From: Achromobacter mucicolens
GTDB taxonomy: Bacteria; Pseudomonadota; Gammaproteobacteria; Burkholderiales; Burkholderiaceae_B
Direction of reading: 5' to 3'
Assembly (NCBI RefSeq): GCF_902859725.1
Contig: NZ_CADIJP010000006.1
Location: forward strand, 241,444-305,443
DNA: 64,000 bases
The translations under genes and the position numbers were made by a program. Under the pieces are notes generated by a model that saw nothing but the letters and a program-made list of their open reading frames with translations, did not search any database and had not been told where the DNA came from. The number at the start of each line of letters is the position of its first letter. Position 1 is the stretch's first letter. Shown here piece by piece: positions 16,827 to 25,032 of the stretch.

Positions 16827-17252
16827 TCAAGCCTTGGGCGGCGTGGTCAGGTATACGCCGCGCCCGCTGGCCAGCAACACGCCCTGCGCATCCTCGATGC
16901 GCGCCTCGGATACCGACAATTGCTTGCCGGCCTTGACGACCTTGCCGCGTATCGTGAGGTCGCCTTGGATCGCGGGCCGGTGATAGTCAACCCGCAAGTC
17001 CACCGTCGGCACGCCGCGGCCAGTTTGGGAAACCAGCGCCCAGTCCGCGGTGAGGTCGATCAACGCGGCCAGGATGCCGCCGTGCGTGTAGGGGTTGTCT
17101 GGGTTGACCGACCATTCCTCGCGCCACGTGGCCTGCAGGACGATCTCGCCGTCGCCGACCGACAGCACTTTCAGGCCAAGCCACTGGTGATAGGGACTGC
17201 GCAACAGACGCGCCTGGATATCGGCCGCGGCGGGCAGGTTCAGTTCTGACAT
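16827..17252 (-). CDS. PaaI-type hot-dog thioesterase
   Basis: The protein has 141 residues. NPYTHGGILAALIDLTADWA is the PaaI/YbgC-like hot-dog motif, with HGG followed by an Asp that lines the active site. VDLRVDYHRPAIQGDLT is the following beta strand typical of the family. It hydrolyses acyl-CoA esters, perhaps recycling CoA from dead-end esters made in this operon. It ends 11 bp before the glyoxalase-like gene. A run of nine Gs (plus strand) lies just upstream of its start, and no good Shine-Dalgarno is seen. Confidence 0.88.
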   Translation of the reverse strand: MSELNLPAAADIQARLLRSPYHQWLGLKVLSVGDGEIVLQATWREEWSVNPDNPYTHGGILAALIDLTADWALVSQTGRGVPTVDLRVDYHRPAIQGDLTIRGKVVKAGKQLSVSEARIEDAQGVLLASGRGVYLTTPPKA

Positions 17253-17268
17253 GTTCGAAATTCCAGCA

Positions 17269-17277
17269 GGGGGGGGG
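17269..17277. repeat. Nine-base G homopolymer between two operon genes
   Basis: Nine Gs (Cs on the transcribed strand) lie in the 26-bp gap between the MDR oxidoreductase stop and the thioesterase start. Length change would alter spacing and not a reading frame. Confidence 0.7.
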
Positions 17278-17278
17278 T

Positions 17279-18295
17279 TCAGGGAGCGACGATGATCTTG
17301 CCGATGACCTTGCGGTCGCGGATGGCGGCCAGCCCTTCGGCCGCCTCTTCCAGTGGCACCTCGCGGTCGATCAGCGGCGTGATCTCGCCGCGGTCGACCT
17401 GGTCCAGCAAGGCGCGCAGGTTCTCGTCGTAGAAGCTGTTGGATCCCTTGACGGTCAGCTCGAAGCTCCAGATGTAGCGCAGGTCTTCCTTCGGGTCGTA
17501 ACCGGCCGTGGCGCCGCAGGTCAGCAGAATGCCGCCGCGCCGGATGCATCGCAGCGACGGCACCCAGGTGTCCCCGCCGGTGAAGTTCACCACCACGTCC
17601 ACCCCGCCTTCCGTGCCCCGGCGCTGCGGCTTGCCATACTGCTGGATGGCCCATTTGGAGAAGTCGGTTTCGCGATAGTCGACCACGTGATCCGCGCCGA
17701 TCTCGCGCAGCCGGGCCAGCTTGTCCGCGCCGCTGGCGCAGGCGATCACCTCGGCGCCCAGGCGTTTGGCCAGGATGACGCTGGCCGTGCCCACGCCGCC
17801 GCTGGCGCCCAGGATCAGCACCTTGTCGCCGGCCTGCACGGTCCGGTGGGTGACCAGCATGCGGTGGGCGGTGCCGTAGGCCACCGGTAGGGCGGCCGCC
17901 TGCGCGTACGTGACGTTGGCCGGCAGCGGCAAAAGCTGCGCCGCCGACACCAGGCAGTACTGCGCCATGCCGCCGTCGAGCATCTCGCCCATCAGTCCCT
18001 TCTCGCGGTTCAGGGGATTGACCAGCACGCGATCGCCCGCCTTCCAGCCGTCGACATCCGCGCCGACCTCAGCAATGTCGCCCGCCAGATCCAGGCCAAT
18101 CACCACCGGCAGCGGCACCTTGATGCCAGGCATCCCCTGCACCGTGAAGACATCGTGGTAGTTGAAAGACGAGGCGCGCACGCGCACAAGGACGTGTCCG
18201 GGAATGACCTGCGGCACAGGTTTGTCGTGGACAACCGACAATTGGTCCAGGCCGCCGTGCGCGTTAAGCACGAGCGCCTTCATGGTTTGGGACAT
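17279..18295 (-). CDS. MDR-superfamily zinc-type alcohol dehydrogenase/quinone oxidoreductase
   Basis: The protein has 338 residues. The N-terminal GroES-like domain has VRVRASSFNYHDVFTVQGMP. The NAD(P)-binding Rossmann motif is LILGASGGVGTASVILAKRL. The usual structural-zinc Cys cluster is absent (LVNPLNREKGLMGEML in its place), which points to quinone oxidoreductase or reductase relatives, or to zinc loss. ATG 18293-18295 (MSQTMKALVL) is used; the second Met is an alternative. It reduces or oxidises a carbonyl, alcohol or enoyl-type intermediate of the pathway encoded here. Confidence 0.87.
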   Translation of the reverse strand: MSQTMKALVLNAHGGLDQLSVVHDKPVPQVIPGHVLVRVRASSFNYHDVFTVQGMPGIKVPLPVVIGLDLAGDIAEVGADVDGWKAGDRVLVNPLNREKGLMGEMLDGGMAQYCLVSAAQLLPLPANVTYAQAAALPVAYGTAHRMLVTHRTVQAGDKVLILGASGGVGTASVILAKRLGAEVIACASGADKLARLREIGADHVVDYRETDFSKWAIQQYGKPQRRGTEGGVDVVVNFTGGDTWVPSLRCIRRGGILLTCGATAGYDPKEDLRYIWSFELTVKGSNSFYDENLRALLDQVDRGEITPLIDREVPLEEAAEGLAAIRDRKVIGKIIVAP

Positions 18296-18330
18296 GAGAA
18301 TGAATCCGTGAGGGAGGAAAAAAAGGGAAA

Positions 18331-19134
18331 TCAGTCCGCCGGGGCGCGGCGCCAGCGGAACAGGTGCGACTCCAGCGGCTTGAGCACGCAGAACTCGATC
18401 AGCACCATCAGGCCGACCAGCGTGATCGTCCAGGCGAACACCTGATCGGTCTGCACGAGGTCGGCCGCCTGCCGCAGCCGGTAGCCCACGCCGTTGGATG
18501 CGCCGATGGTTTCGGCCACCAGCGACACGCGCCAGCCAAACCCGAAAGCCAGGCGCGCGCCGGAGAAGAAATCGGGCAGAATCGACGGCAGATAGATCTT
18601 GCGCAGCACGCGCAGCGGCGACATGCGGAAGCTGCGCGCCAGTTCGACCAGATCGGGACGCACCGACCGGGCGCCCTGCCATACATTGGTCAGGATCAAC
18701 GGCAACGCGGTCATGAACACCACGAAGATGGTCGTCGCGTTGGAGATGCCGAACCAGATGATGGCGAAAATGGCCCAAATGGCCGAGGAAATCGTGTTGG
18801 TGACGGCCAGCACGGGCTCGAAGAATTCGCCCAGCTTGCGGCGGCTGCCAAACAGCAGCCCCAGGGCGGTGCCCACGACGGCAGCCAGCGAAAACCCGGC
18901 GATGACGCGCCAGAACGTCACGCCCAGGTCGCGCCAGAACGTTTCGCTGGCGACGAGTCTTCCCAGGGCATCGGCGACGCGGGCCGGCCCCGGCAGGATA
19001 TACGCCGGCACGCCGCGAGCGGCGAACGCCCATGCCGCCAGCAGCAGCGCGACCAGCAGCAGGCGGCGGCCCGCATTGCCGCCCAGGACCCGCCACGCCG
19101 ACGCGCGTCCGGCTGAAATTGTGGTCTGGTTCAT
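18331..19134 (-). CDS. NitT/TauT-type ABC transporter permease
   Basis: The protein has 267 residues with six or so membrane segments and the coupling loop ELARSFRMSPLRVLRKIYLP. VLAVTNTISSAIWAIFAIIW is a membrane segment with the family's pattern. The start is ATG 19132-19134, five bases from the ATPase stop. Unlike the other two NitT/TauT systems here, this ATPase/permease pair has no adjacent binding-protein gene. Candidates are the binding proteins at 9954 and 22685. Confidence 0.9.
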   Translation of the reverse strand: MNQTTISAGRASAWRVLGGNAGRRLLLVALLLAAWAFAARGVPAYILPGPARVADALGRLVASETFWRDLGVTFWRVIAGFSLAAVVGTALGLLFGSRRKLGEFFEPVLAVTNTISSAIWAIFAIIWFGISNATTIFVVFMTALPLILTNVWQGARSVRPDLVELARSFRMSPLRVLRKIYLPSILPDFFSGARLAFGFGWRVSLVAETIGASNGVGYRLRQAADLVQTDQVFAWTITLVGLMVLIEFCVLKPLESHLFRWRRAPAD

Positions 19135-19138
19135 GGCG

Positions 19139-19945
19139 CTACACCCGCACACGCAACTGACGGATCAGCTCGGCGACGTCGGGTTGCGACGGCGCACGCG
19201 GCCTTGCCAGCGTCACCGGGGCGACTTCCCGGATACGGCCGGGACGTGGCTGCAGGATCACCACCTGGTCCGCCAGCACGACCGCTTCCTCGACGTCGTG
19301 CGTCACGAATACGACGGTCATACCGCGGCTGGCTTGAATCTCCAGCAATTCGGCGTGCATCTGCGCGCGGGTGCCAGGATCGAGCTTGGAAAAAGGTTCA
19401 TCGAGCAGCAGGATGCGCGGTTCGTTAACGAGGCTGCGGGCCAACGCCACGCGGCTGCGCATGCCGCCCGACAGCTCGTGCGGGTAGGCCGATCCGAAGC
19501 CGGACAGCCCCACCGCCTCCAGCGCCGCCCGCGCGCGGGCATGGCGTTCTGCGCGCGGCAGGCGGCCAGCCTCCAGGCCGAAGCAGACGTTGTCCCGCGC
19601 GGTGCGCCACGGCAGCAGGCGGTCGTCCTGGAACAGATATCCCACGGCACGCCAATCGGTGTAAGCCGCAGTGCTGGCGCCTTCCACCAGGATGCTTCCC
19701 GTGTCGGGGTGCGCAAGGCCCGCAATCAGATTTAGCAGCGTGCTTTTGCCGCAGCCCGACGCGCCCAGCACTGCCACGACATGGCCATGCGGGATGTCCA
19801 GATCGATGGCGTCCAGCACATGCAGCGGCGCGTCGTTGCGGCGCTCAAAGCGCTTGGACACCTGACGCAGCGAAATGGCGGCAGGCGCAGGCTGACGGTC
19901 GGAAGACGGGCGATGCAGATGAGGGATGAGGGAGAGATCGGTCAT
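19139..19945 (-). CDS. NitT/TauT-type ABC transporter ATPase
   Basis: The protein has 268 residues. Walker A GASGCGKST is at 61-69, signature LSGGMRSRVALARSL, Walker B ILLLDEPFSKLDP, H-loop FVTHDVEEA. The first about 22 residues are a Pro/Ser-rich extension before the domain proper. The start is ATG 19943-19945. It is the first gene of the 11-gene minus-strand run ending at 9954. The motif at 20037-20062 lies 92 bp upstream of the start codon and is shared with two other promoters of the island. Confidence 0.9.
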   Translation of the reverse strand: MTDLSLIPHLHRPSSDRQPAPAAISLRQVSKRFERRNDAPLHVLDAIDLDIPHGHVVAVLGASGCGKSTLLNLIAGLAHPDTGSILVEGASTAAYTDWRAVGYLFQDDRLLPWRTARDNVCFGLEAGRLPRAERHARARAALEAVGLSGFGSAYPHELSGGMRSRVALARSLVNEPRILLLDEPFSKLDPGTRAQMHAELLEIQASRGMTVVFVTHDVEEAVVLADQVVILQPRPGRIREVAPVTLARPRAPSQPDVAELIRQLRVRV

Positions 19946-20036
19946 GAAAGGCACAGGTTTTGGCGATGCCTTGCGCGCCACGCTTGCAACGAAACGACAT
20001 CATGTCCAGCAGCTTAAGCGTCCTACTCATGCATAG

Positions 20037-20062
20037 GAACGAACGATTTCCCATCTGCAAAT
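20037..20062. promoter_or_regulatory. Shared operator candidate, site 1
   Basis: GAACGA (20037-20042), 13 bases, then TGCAAAT (20056-20062). It lies in the divergent gap between the ABC operon (minus) and the BAAT-like hydrolase (plus). Over 27 bases (20036-20062) it matches site 2 at 21 positions. Orientation toward the minus-strand gene is the same at all three sites. Confidence 0.6.
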
Positions 20063-20177
20063 AGCACGCGGTCCTTAGGTGAAAACCAGCTATCGGCATG
20101 CAGAAATCTTCGTTGGCCGCACGCGCGGGTGTGCCTATGTTCAGGAGCCTTCATCACCTGTATCGGACAAACACAGC

Positions 20178-21506
20178 ATGCCAGCCCGCCTCACCGTCAC
20201 GCCCGCCGTCGAACTGATCGACACCCCCCGCGTCTTCACGCTTGACGGCTTTCATCCTCATTCCCGCGTGACGCTTACGGTCACCTCGCGCCAGCTTGAC
20301 GGCCAGCGCTGGCGCAGCCTCAATACCTACGTCGCCGACGCGACAGGCGCCGTCGACGTGTCGCGGCAGGCCCCCGAGCCGGGCGGTTACGGCATTGCCG
20401 ACGGCCAAGGTCCCATCTGGTCGCAGACCGTGGCGCAAGCCGACGACATCGAAGAAGGCGATGCCGCGCAGTTGCCCGCCCCCGATGGCGCGGCGGGCGC
20501 AATTCTTGCGATCGCGTCCGCGAGCGATGCGCACGGTAATCACGCCCGCGCCGTCTTCGAACAGCGCCACGCCAGTGCCGGCGTGACGCGGCACGCGCTG
20601 GATGAGGACGGCTTGATCGGCGTCTTGTTCACGCCCGCCGGTCCGGGACCGCACCCGGCCATCGTGGTGCTCAACGGATCGGGCGGCGGCATCAACGAAG
20701 CGCGCGCCGCCCTCTTCGCCTCACATGGCTATGCCGCGCTGGCCCTGGGCTACTTCGGCGCGCCGGGCCTGCCGGACTACCTGTCGGAAATTCCCCTGGA
20801 GTACTTCGAGCGCGCGTTGCGCTGGCTACGCGCCACGATCAAGCCCGCCGGCGATTTCGTCGCGGTCAGCGGCCATTCGCGCGGTGGCGAGTTGGCGCTG
20901 TTGCTGGGCAGCCGGTATCCGCAGGCCGTGTCGGCGGTGATCGCCTATGTGCCCAGCTCCGTCGTGCACGGCGTGCTCAATGCCGGCAAGCCCGGCGCGG
21001 GCCGCTTCGGCGCGGCATGGACGCAGGCCGGCAAGCCGCTGGCGCATGTGTGGGAAGGCAACCCCGCGCAGAACTGGCACGTCGTCGACAGCCTGCCCGA
21101 ACCCCGCCGCCAGGCGCAGGTTTTCGTCAATGCCCACCAGGATGCGGCCGCCGTCGCGCGCGCCCGCATTCCCGTTGAACGCATCGCGGGGCCGGTGCTG
21201 GTGCTGTCCGCTGGCGATGACGGGTACTGGCCGTCAACGCACTATGCAGGCGAGGTCGCGCAGGCGTTGAAGGCCGCGCACCATCCGCACGCGGTCGAAC
21301 ACCTGGATTATCCCCGCGCGGGACACGCGCTGCAGGCGCCGGGGGTTCCCACCACGCAAATATCGCGCCCGCACGCGGTCTCCGGCATCGTGCTGACGGG
21401 TGGCGGCGACGCGGCGGCCAACGCCCGCGCCAATGCCGACTCGTGGGCGGCGGTGCAACGCTTTCTTGCCGCCGCCGTCGCGCAACGCGCCGAGCTCGCC
21501 GCATGA
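20178..21506 (+). CDS. Acyl-CoA thioester hydrolase / BAAT-like alpha/beta hydrolase
   Basis: The protein has 442 residues in two parts. The N-terminal domain (about 1-130) looks like the bile acid-CoA:amino acid N-acyltransferase N-domain (FTLDGFHPHSRVTLTVTSRQ). The C-terminal hydrolase has nucleophile elbow SGHSRGGELALLLG, an acidic residue in LSAGDDGYWPS and His in RAGHALQAP. Ser replaces the Cys of mammalian BAAT, which favours thioester hydrolysis over acyl transfer. ATG 20178 is used; 20079 would add 33 unlikely residues. Its stop overlaps the racemase start. It is divergent from the ABC run and may share its operator. Confidence 0.82.
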   Translation: MPARLTVTPAVELIDTPRVFTLDGFHPHSRVTLTVTSRQLDGQRWRSLNTYVADATGAVDVSRQAPEPGGYGIADGQGPIWSQTVAQADDIEEGDAAQLPAPDGAAGAILAIASASDAHGNHARAVFEQRHASAGVTRHALDEDGLIGVLFTPAGPGPHPAIVVLNGSGGGINEARAALFASHGYAALALGYFGAPGLPDYLSEIPLEYFERALRWLRATIKPAGDFVAVSGHSRGGELALLLGSRYPQAVSAVIAYVPSSVVHGVLNAGKPGAGRFGAAWTQAGKPLAHVWEGNPAQNWHVVDSLPEPRRQAQVFVNAHQDAAAVARARIPVERIAGPVLVLSAGDDGYWPSTHYAGEVAQALKAAHHPHAVEHLDYPRAGHALQAPGVPTTQISRPHAVSGIVLTGGGDAAANARANADSWAAVQRFLAAAVAQRAELAA

Positions 21507-22681
21507 GCGGGCCGCAAGCGCCCGGCATGGGCGCCCTGGCCGGCATCACCGTCATCGAACTGGAAGGCATCGGCCCGGCGCCCATGGCCGCGATGCTGCT
21601 GGCGGACATGGGCGCGACCGTCCTGCGCATCCAGCGTCGCGATCCCGTCGAACAGGGCATTCAGCGCGAGCGGCGTTTTAACCTGCTGCTGCGCAACCGC
21701 ACCTCCATCGAACTGGATCTCAAGCAGCCCGAGTCTGTTGCCCTGGTGCTGGACCTCGTGGAGAACGCCGACGCCCTCATCGAAGGCTTTCGGCCCGGCG
21801 TCATGGAACGCCTGGGCCTTGGCCCCGATGCCTGCCTTGCGCGCAATCCGCGCCTTGTCTACGGCCGGGTGACGGGCTGGGGGCAGGACGGCCCCCTGGC
21901 GCAGTCGGCGGGACACGACATCAACTACCTCGCGGTGACCGGCGCCCTGCACGCCATCGGCCGCCAGGGCCAGCCGCCCACGCCGCCGCTGGCGTTGCTG
22001 GGAGACTTCGCGGGCGGCGGGTTGTATCTGGCGCTGGGCATGCTTGCCGCGTTGATCGAGCGCACGCGCAGCGGCCTGGGACAGGTCGTGGACGCGGCCA
22101 TGGTCGACGGCGTGGCGTCGCTATCCACGGCGTTTTTTGGCCTGGCGGCCGCAGGGTTATGGCAGTCCGAGCGCGGCGTGAATCTGATCGATTCCGGCGC
22201 GCCCTTTTATGACGTCTACGCCTGCCGCGATGGACGCTTCGTTTCCGTCGGGCCGCTGGAACCCAAGTTCTTCACGCAGTTGCTAGCCCTCTTGGAACTG
22301 CCAAAGGAATTGGCCGCCTGGCAGCCCGACCGCACGCGCTGGCCGGCGCTGCGCGATCGGCTGGCGCAGGCCTTTGCCGCCAGAACGCGTGACGACTGGA
22401 CCGCCCGCCTTGCGGGAACCGATGCCTGCTTCGCGCCGGTGCTGAGCTTTGACGAGTCGCCGAGCCACGCCCATCTGCGCGCGCGCGGCACGTTTGTCGA
22501 GGTGGACGGCATTGCGCAGCCGGCGCCCGCGCCGCGCCTGAGCCGCAGCGCGGCGCCGCCCATCGCGCCGGTCACGGCCCCGTTACGGGGCGCAGCGGCC
22601 CTTGCAGCGCTGGAATGCTGGCTGTCGCCTGCGGCGCTGGCGCGTGTCCAGACGCAGGGCCTGATCACGGACAGGCCCTGA
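21503..22681 (+). CDS. Alpha-methylacyl-CoA racemase-like family III CoA-transferase fold protein
   Basis: The protein has 392 residues. His138 (AGHDINYLAVTG) and Asp168 (LLGDFAGGGLYLALGML) match the catalytic His and Asp of Mycobacterium AMACR, including the 30-residue spacing, so racemase is more likely than CoA transfer. It would epimerise a 2-methylacyl-CoA through a proton shift. The start ATG overlaps the hydrolase stop by four bases. It ends three bases before the convergent binding-protein gene. A racemase beside an acyl-CoA hydrolase and a ligase suggests catabolism of a branched acid. Confidence 0.85.
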   Translation: MSGPQAPGMGALAGITVIELEGIGPAPMAAMLLADMGATVLRIQRRDPVEQGIQRERRFNLLLRNRTSIELDLKQPESVALVLDLVENADALIEGFRPGVMERLGLGPDACLARNPRLVYGRVTGWGQDGPLAQSAGHDINYLAVTGALHAIGRQGQPPTPPLALLGDFAGGGLYLALGMLAALIERTRSGLGQVVDAAMVDGVASLSTAFFGLAAAGLWQSERGVNLIDSGAPFYDVYACRDGRFVSVGPLEPKFFTQLLALLELPKELAAWQPDRTRWPALRDRLAQAFAARTRDDWTARLAGTDACFAPVLSFDESPSHAHLRARGTFVEVDGIAQPAPAPRLSRSAAPPIAPVTAPLRGAAALAALECWLSPAALARVQTQGLITDRP

Positions 22682-22684
22682 CCG

Positions 22685-23710
22685 TCAGCTCCCCGCGCTG
22701 GCGTGGGCGGGTGTGAAGAAGTAGTCCTTCCAGCTTTCGGCCTGCCCTTGCAGCACGCCGATCTCGCGCAGCTTGTCCGCGTACACCTTGGTCTGCTGCG
22801 GCGTGATCGTGAACTGGTTCTCGGGATCGTCCAGGATCTTCTTCACAAAATCCGCCGGCAGCTTGGAATTCTGCTGGCGGATGAAGATCGCGGCGGCCTC
22901 GTCCTTGTGCGCGGGAATCCACGCCGCGGCTTCGGCCAACGCGGCGTAGAACGCGTTGTACGTCTTGGGATTGGCGTCGTGGAATTTCTGCGTGGTGTAC
23001 AGCACGTTGAACGTCGCGGGGCCGCCCAGGATGTCGTACGAACTGATCACCTTGTGCACCGCTGGATTGCGCTCCAGCGCCTGGTAATAGAACGGCGCAC
23101 TGGAAAAATGCGCATTCACTTCCAGGCCGCCGGAGATCAGCGCGGTTGTCGCGTCCGGATGCGGCAGGCTGATGGAGATATCGTCGAATCGCTTGAAGTT
23201 GTCCTTGCCGTAGCGTTTGGCCGCTTCGATCTGCAAGGTCCGCGACTGGAATCCCACGCCCGCGGCCGGCACCGCAATGCGGTCCTTCGCGCTGAAGTCG
23301 TCCAGCGTCTTGACTGCCGGGTTGTTGCTCAGCAGATAGTTGGGCAACGACCCCAACGCCGCCACCAACTTCACGTTCTGCTTGCCGCGCGTGCGGTCCC
23401 ACAGCACCAGCGCCGGCGGCACGCCCGCCGACACCATGTCCAGCGCGCCGGCAAGCAGCGCCTCGTTCATGGCCGACGCGCCGGAAATCTGCGCCCATTC
23501 CACCTTGATGTCCAGGCCGGCCGCCTTGCCGTGTTTTTCGATCAGTTTCTGGTCCTTGACCACATCGAGGATCAGGTAGGCGATGCCGAACTGCTGCGCC
23601 ACGCGCAACGTGCCTTCGGCATGAGCCGGCGTGACTGCCGCGCCCAGCGTGGCGGCGGCCAGCGCCGCGCCGGCCGCCAAGCGCCGCAAGAGAATGGGAT
23701 TGAAGGACAT
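22685..23710 (-). CDS. NitT/TauT-type ABC transporter substrate-binding protein (stand-alone)
   Basis: The protein has 341 residues with a signal peptide (PILLRRLAAGAALAAATLGA, cleavage after PAHA). The mature part starts EGTLRVAQQFGIAYLILDVV and holds FSSAPFYYQALERNPAVHK. The start is ATG 23708-23710. It forms a single-gene minus-strand unit with no ATPase or permease in the same transcript. Its upstream region carries site 2 of the shared motif (23786-23811), as does the orphan ATPase/permease operon, which makes these natural partners. The ligand is unknown. Confidence 0.87.
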   Translation of the reverse strand: MSFNPILLRRLAAGAALAAATLGAAVTPAHAEGTLRVAQQFGIAYLILDVVKDQKLIEKHGKAAGLDIKVEWAQISGASAMNEALLAGALDMVSAGVPPALVLWDRTRGKQNVKLVAALGSLPNYLLSNNPAVKTLDDFSAKDRIAVPAAGVGFQSRTLQIEAAKRYGKDNFKRFDDISISLPHPDATTALISGGLEVNAHFSSAPFYYQALERNPAVHKVISSYDILGGPATFNVLYTTQKFHDANPKTYNAFYAALAEAAAWIPAHKDEAAAIFIRQQNSKLPADFVKKILDDPENQFTITPQQTKVYADKLREIGVLQGQAESWKDYFFTPAHASAGS

Positions 23711-23978
23711 GGGGTTGCGGGCTCCTTGGGCCAGTGGGTTCGCACGAAAGTGACGAGCGATCCTAGCAACAGGCGCGCAGCAGTGGAACGAACAATTTCT
23801 GCTATCCAAATACCCCTGGCGCCGCGCCCCCTTGAGCACCGCCGGAACGCGTCGCCCTACCCGGGACCGCAGCGCGCGGCCGCCGAAACAAGCATATGTC
23901 TAGATAATCTTTGTCGGCGCAGCCTTCGCTCCGTAGCATGACCTCAAGCTATTTCACATGCCTATCGGGGTTGGAATC
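23711..23978. other. Divergent promoter region between two binding-protein genes
   Basis: This 268-bp gap has no gene. The left part holds shared operator site 2. The right part has an AT-rich stretch (ATGTCTAGATAATCTTTG, near 23894-23911) with TAGATAAT-like -10 sequences that could serve the plus-strand ABC operon. No copy of the shared motif was seen facing right. Confidence 0.5.
23786..23811. promoter_or_regulatory. Shared operator candidate, site 2
   Basis: GAACGA (23786-23791), 13 bases, then TCCAAAT (23805-23811), 76 bp upstream of the binding-protein start on the minus strand. It differs from sites 1 and 3 by one base in the right half. Confidence 0.6.
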
Positions 23979-25028
23979 ATGAGTTCGTACAAAAAGCTGC
24001 CATCCATTGACGCCGCGCGCCGGCGCCTGCTCTTTCATATCGGCGCCGTGGCCGCCGCGGGCGCTGCGGGCGGCCTGCCCGGCGTGACGCTGGCGCAGTC
24101 CCGCGAACAGGCCACGCTGGCCTCTGGCAGCGCGGGCTACACCTGGGCCCTGCCCTTCGTGGCCGAAAGCGCGGGCTATTGGAAGGCGCGCAATGTGGAC
24201 CTGAAGGTGCTGGACTTTCCGACCGGACGCGATTCCATGCAAGCCCTGCTGGCCGGCTCCGCGAACTTCTCGACCACCACCGACACGCCGCTCGTCTTTG
24301 CTGTGCTGCAAGGCCTCAAACCGGGCATCCTGGCCAATTTCAGCCGCTATTCGTACGACATGAAGATCGTGGCACGGGAAGGCAGCGGCATCGCCGCCGA
24401 CACGCCCGCGAGCCTGAAAGGCAAGAAGATCGGGACGCCCGCCGGCACGTCGGGCCAGTATGCGCTGGCCAAATACCTTGAGTTCGCCAAGCTATCCGCC
24501 AGCGACATCACTCAGGTGAACCTGGCGCCGACCGACCTCATCGGCGCGCTGGTGCGCGGCGACATCGACGCCTTTTCGTGGACGGCACAGGCCGGCAACG
24601 CCGCGCTGCGCCAAAGCGGCGGCAAGGTGTTCTTCCTGACGCAGGATGGCTACGAGAAGTACTTCCGCAGCCACCAATTGCTACTGGTCAATCAGCACAC
24701 GCTGGATACCCGCAAGGCGCTCGTCAATGACGCCATCGGCGCGCTGCTCGATGCCGAGAAGCGCATTGCGCAGGATCCCGCGTGGCCGGACCTGATCGCC
24801 ACGCGCATCCGCAGCACGCCGGCCGAGGTCAAGCAGGCCACCTCGGTGTTCGAGTTCAAGGTGGGTTTCGACGACACGTTCGTCGACGACCTGGTGAACC
24901 AGGCCCAATGGGCCATCGACGCCAAGCTTGCGCCCGCGCCCGCTGGCGATCTGCGCGCGTTGTTCCGCGCCGCGATCAAGGATGCGCCGCTGTCGGCCGC
25001 GGCGCCCGATCGCGTCAAACTGGCCTGA
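23979..25028 (+). CDS. NitT/TauT-type ABC transporter substrate-binding protein, possible Tat signal
   Basis: The protein has 349 residues. The N-terminus has ARRRLLFHIGAVAAAGAAGG followed by a cleavable GVTLAQ, which resembles a twin-arginine signal more than a Sec one (no Lys-rich start). The mature part contains TLASGSAGYTWALPFVAESA and SLKGKKIGTPAGTSGQYALA. ATG 23979 follows GGGG with suitable spacing; ATG 23958 has no ribosome site. It starts the plus-strand operon binding protein - ATPase - permease - amidohydrolase - FAD protein. The ligand is unknown. Confidence 0.85.
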   Translation: MSSYKKLPSIDAARRRLLFHIGAVAAAGAAGGLPGVTLAQSREQATLASGSAGYTWALPFVAESAGYWKARNVDLKVLDFPTGRDSMQALLAGSANFSTTTDTPLVFAVLQGLKPGILANFSRYSYDMKIVAREGSGIAADTPASLKGKKIGTPAGTSGQYALAKYLEFAKLSASDITQVNLAPTDLIGALVRGDIDAFSWTAQAGNAALRQSGGKVFFLTQDGYEKYFRSHQLLLVNQHTLDTRKALVNDAIGALLDAEKRIAQDPAWPDLIATRIRSTPAEVKQATSVFEFKVGFDDTFVDDLVNQAQWAIDAKLAPAPAGDLRALFRAAIKDAPLSAAAPDRVKLA

Positions 25029-25032
25029 CGGC

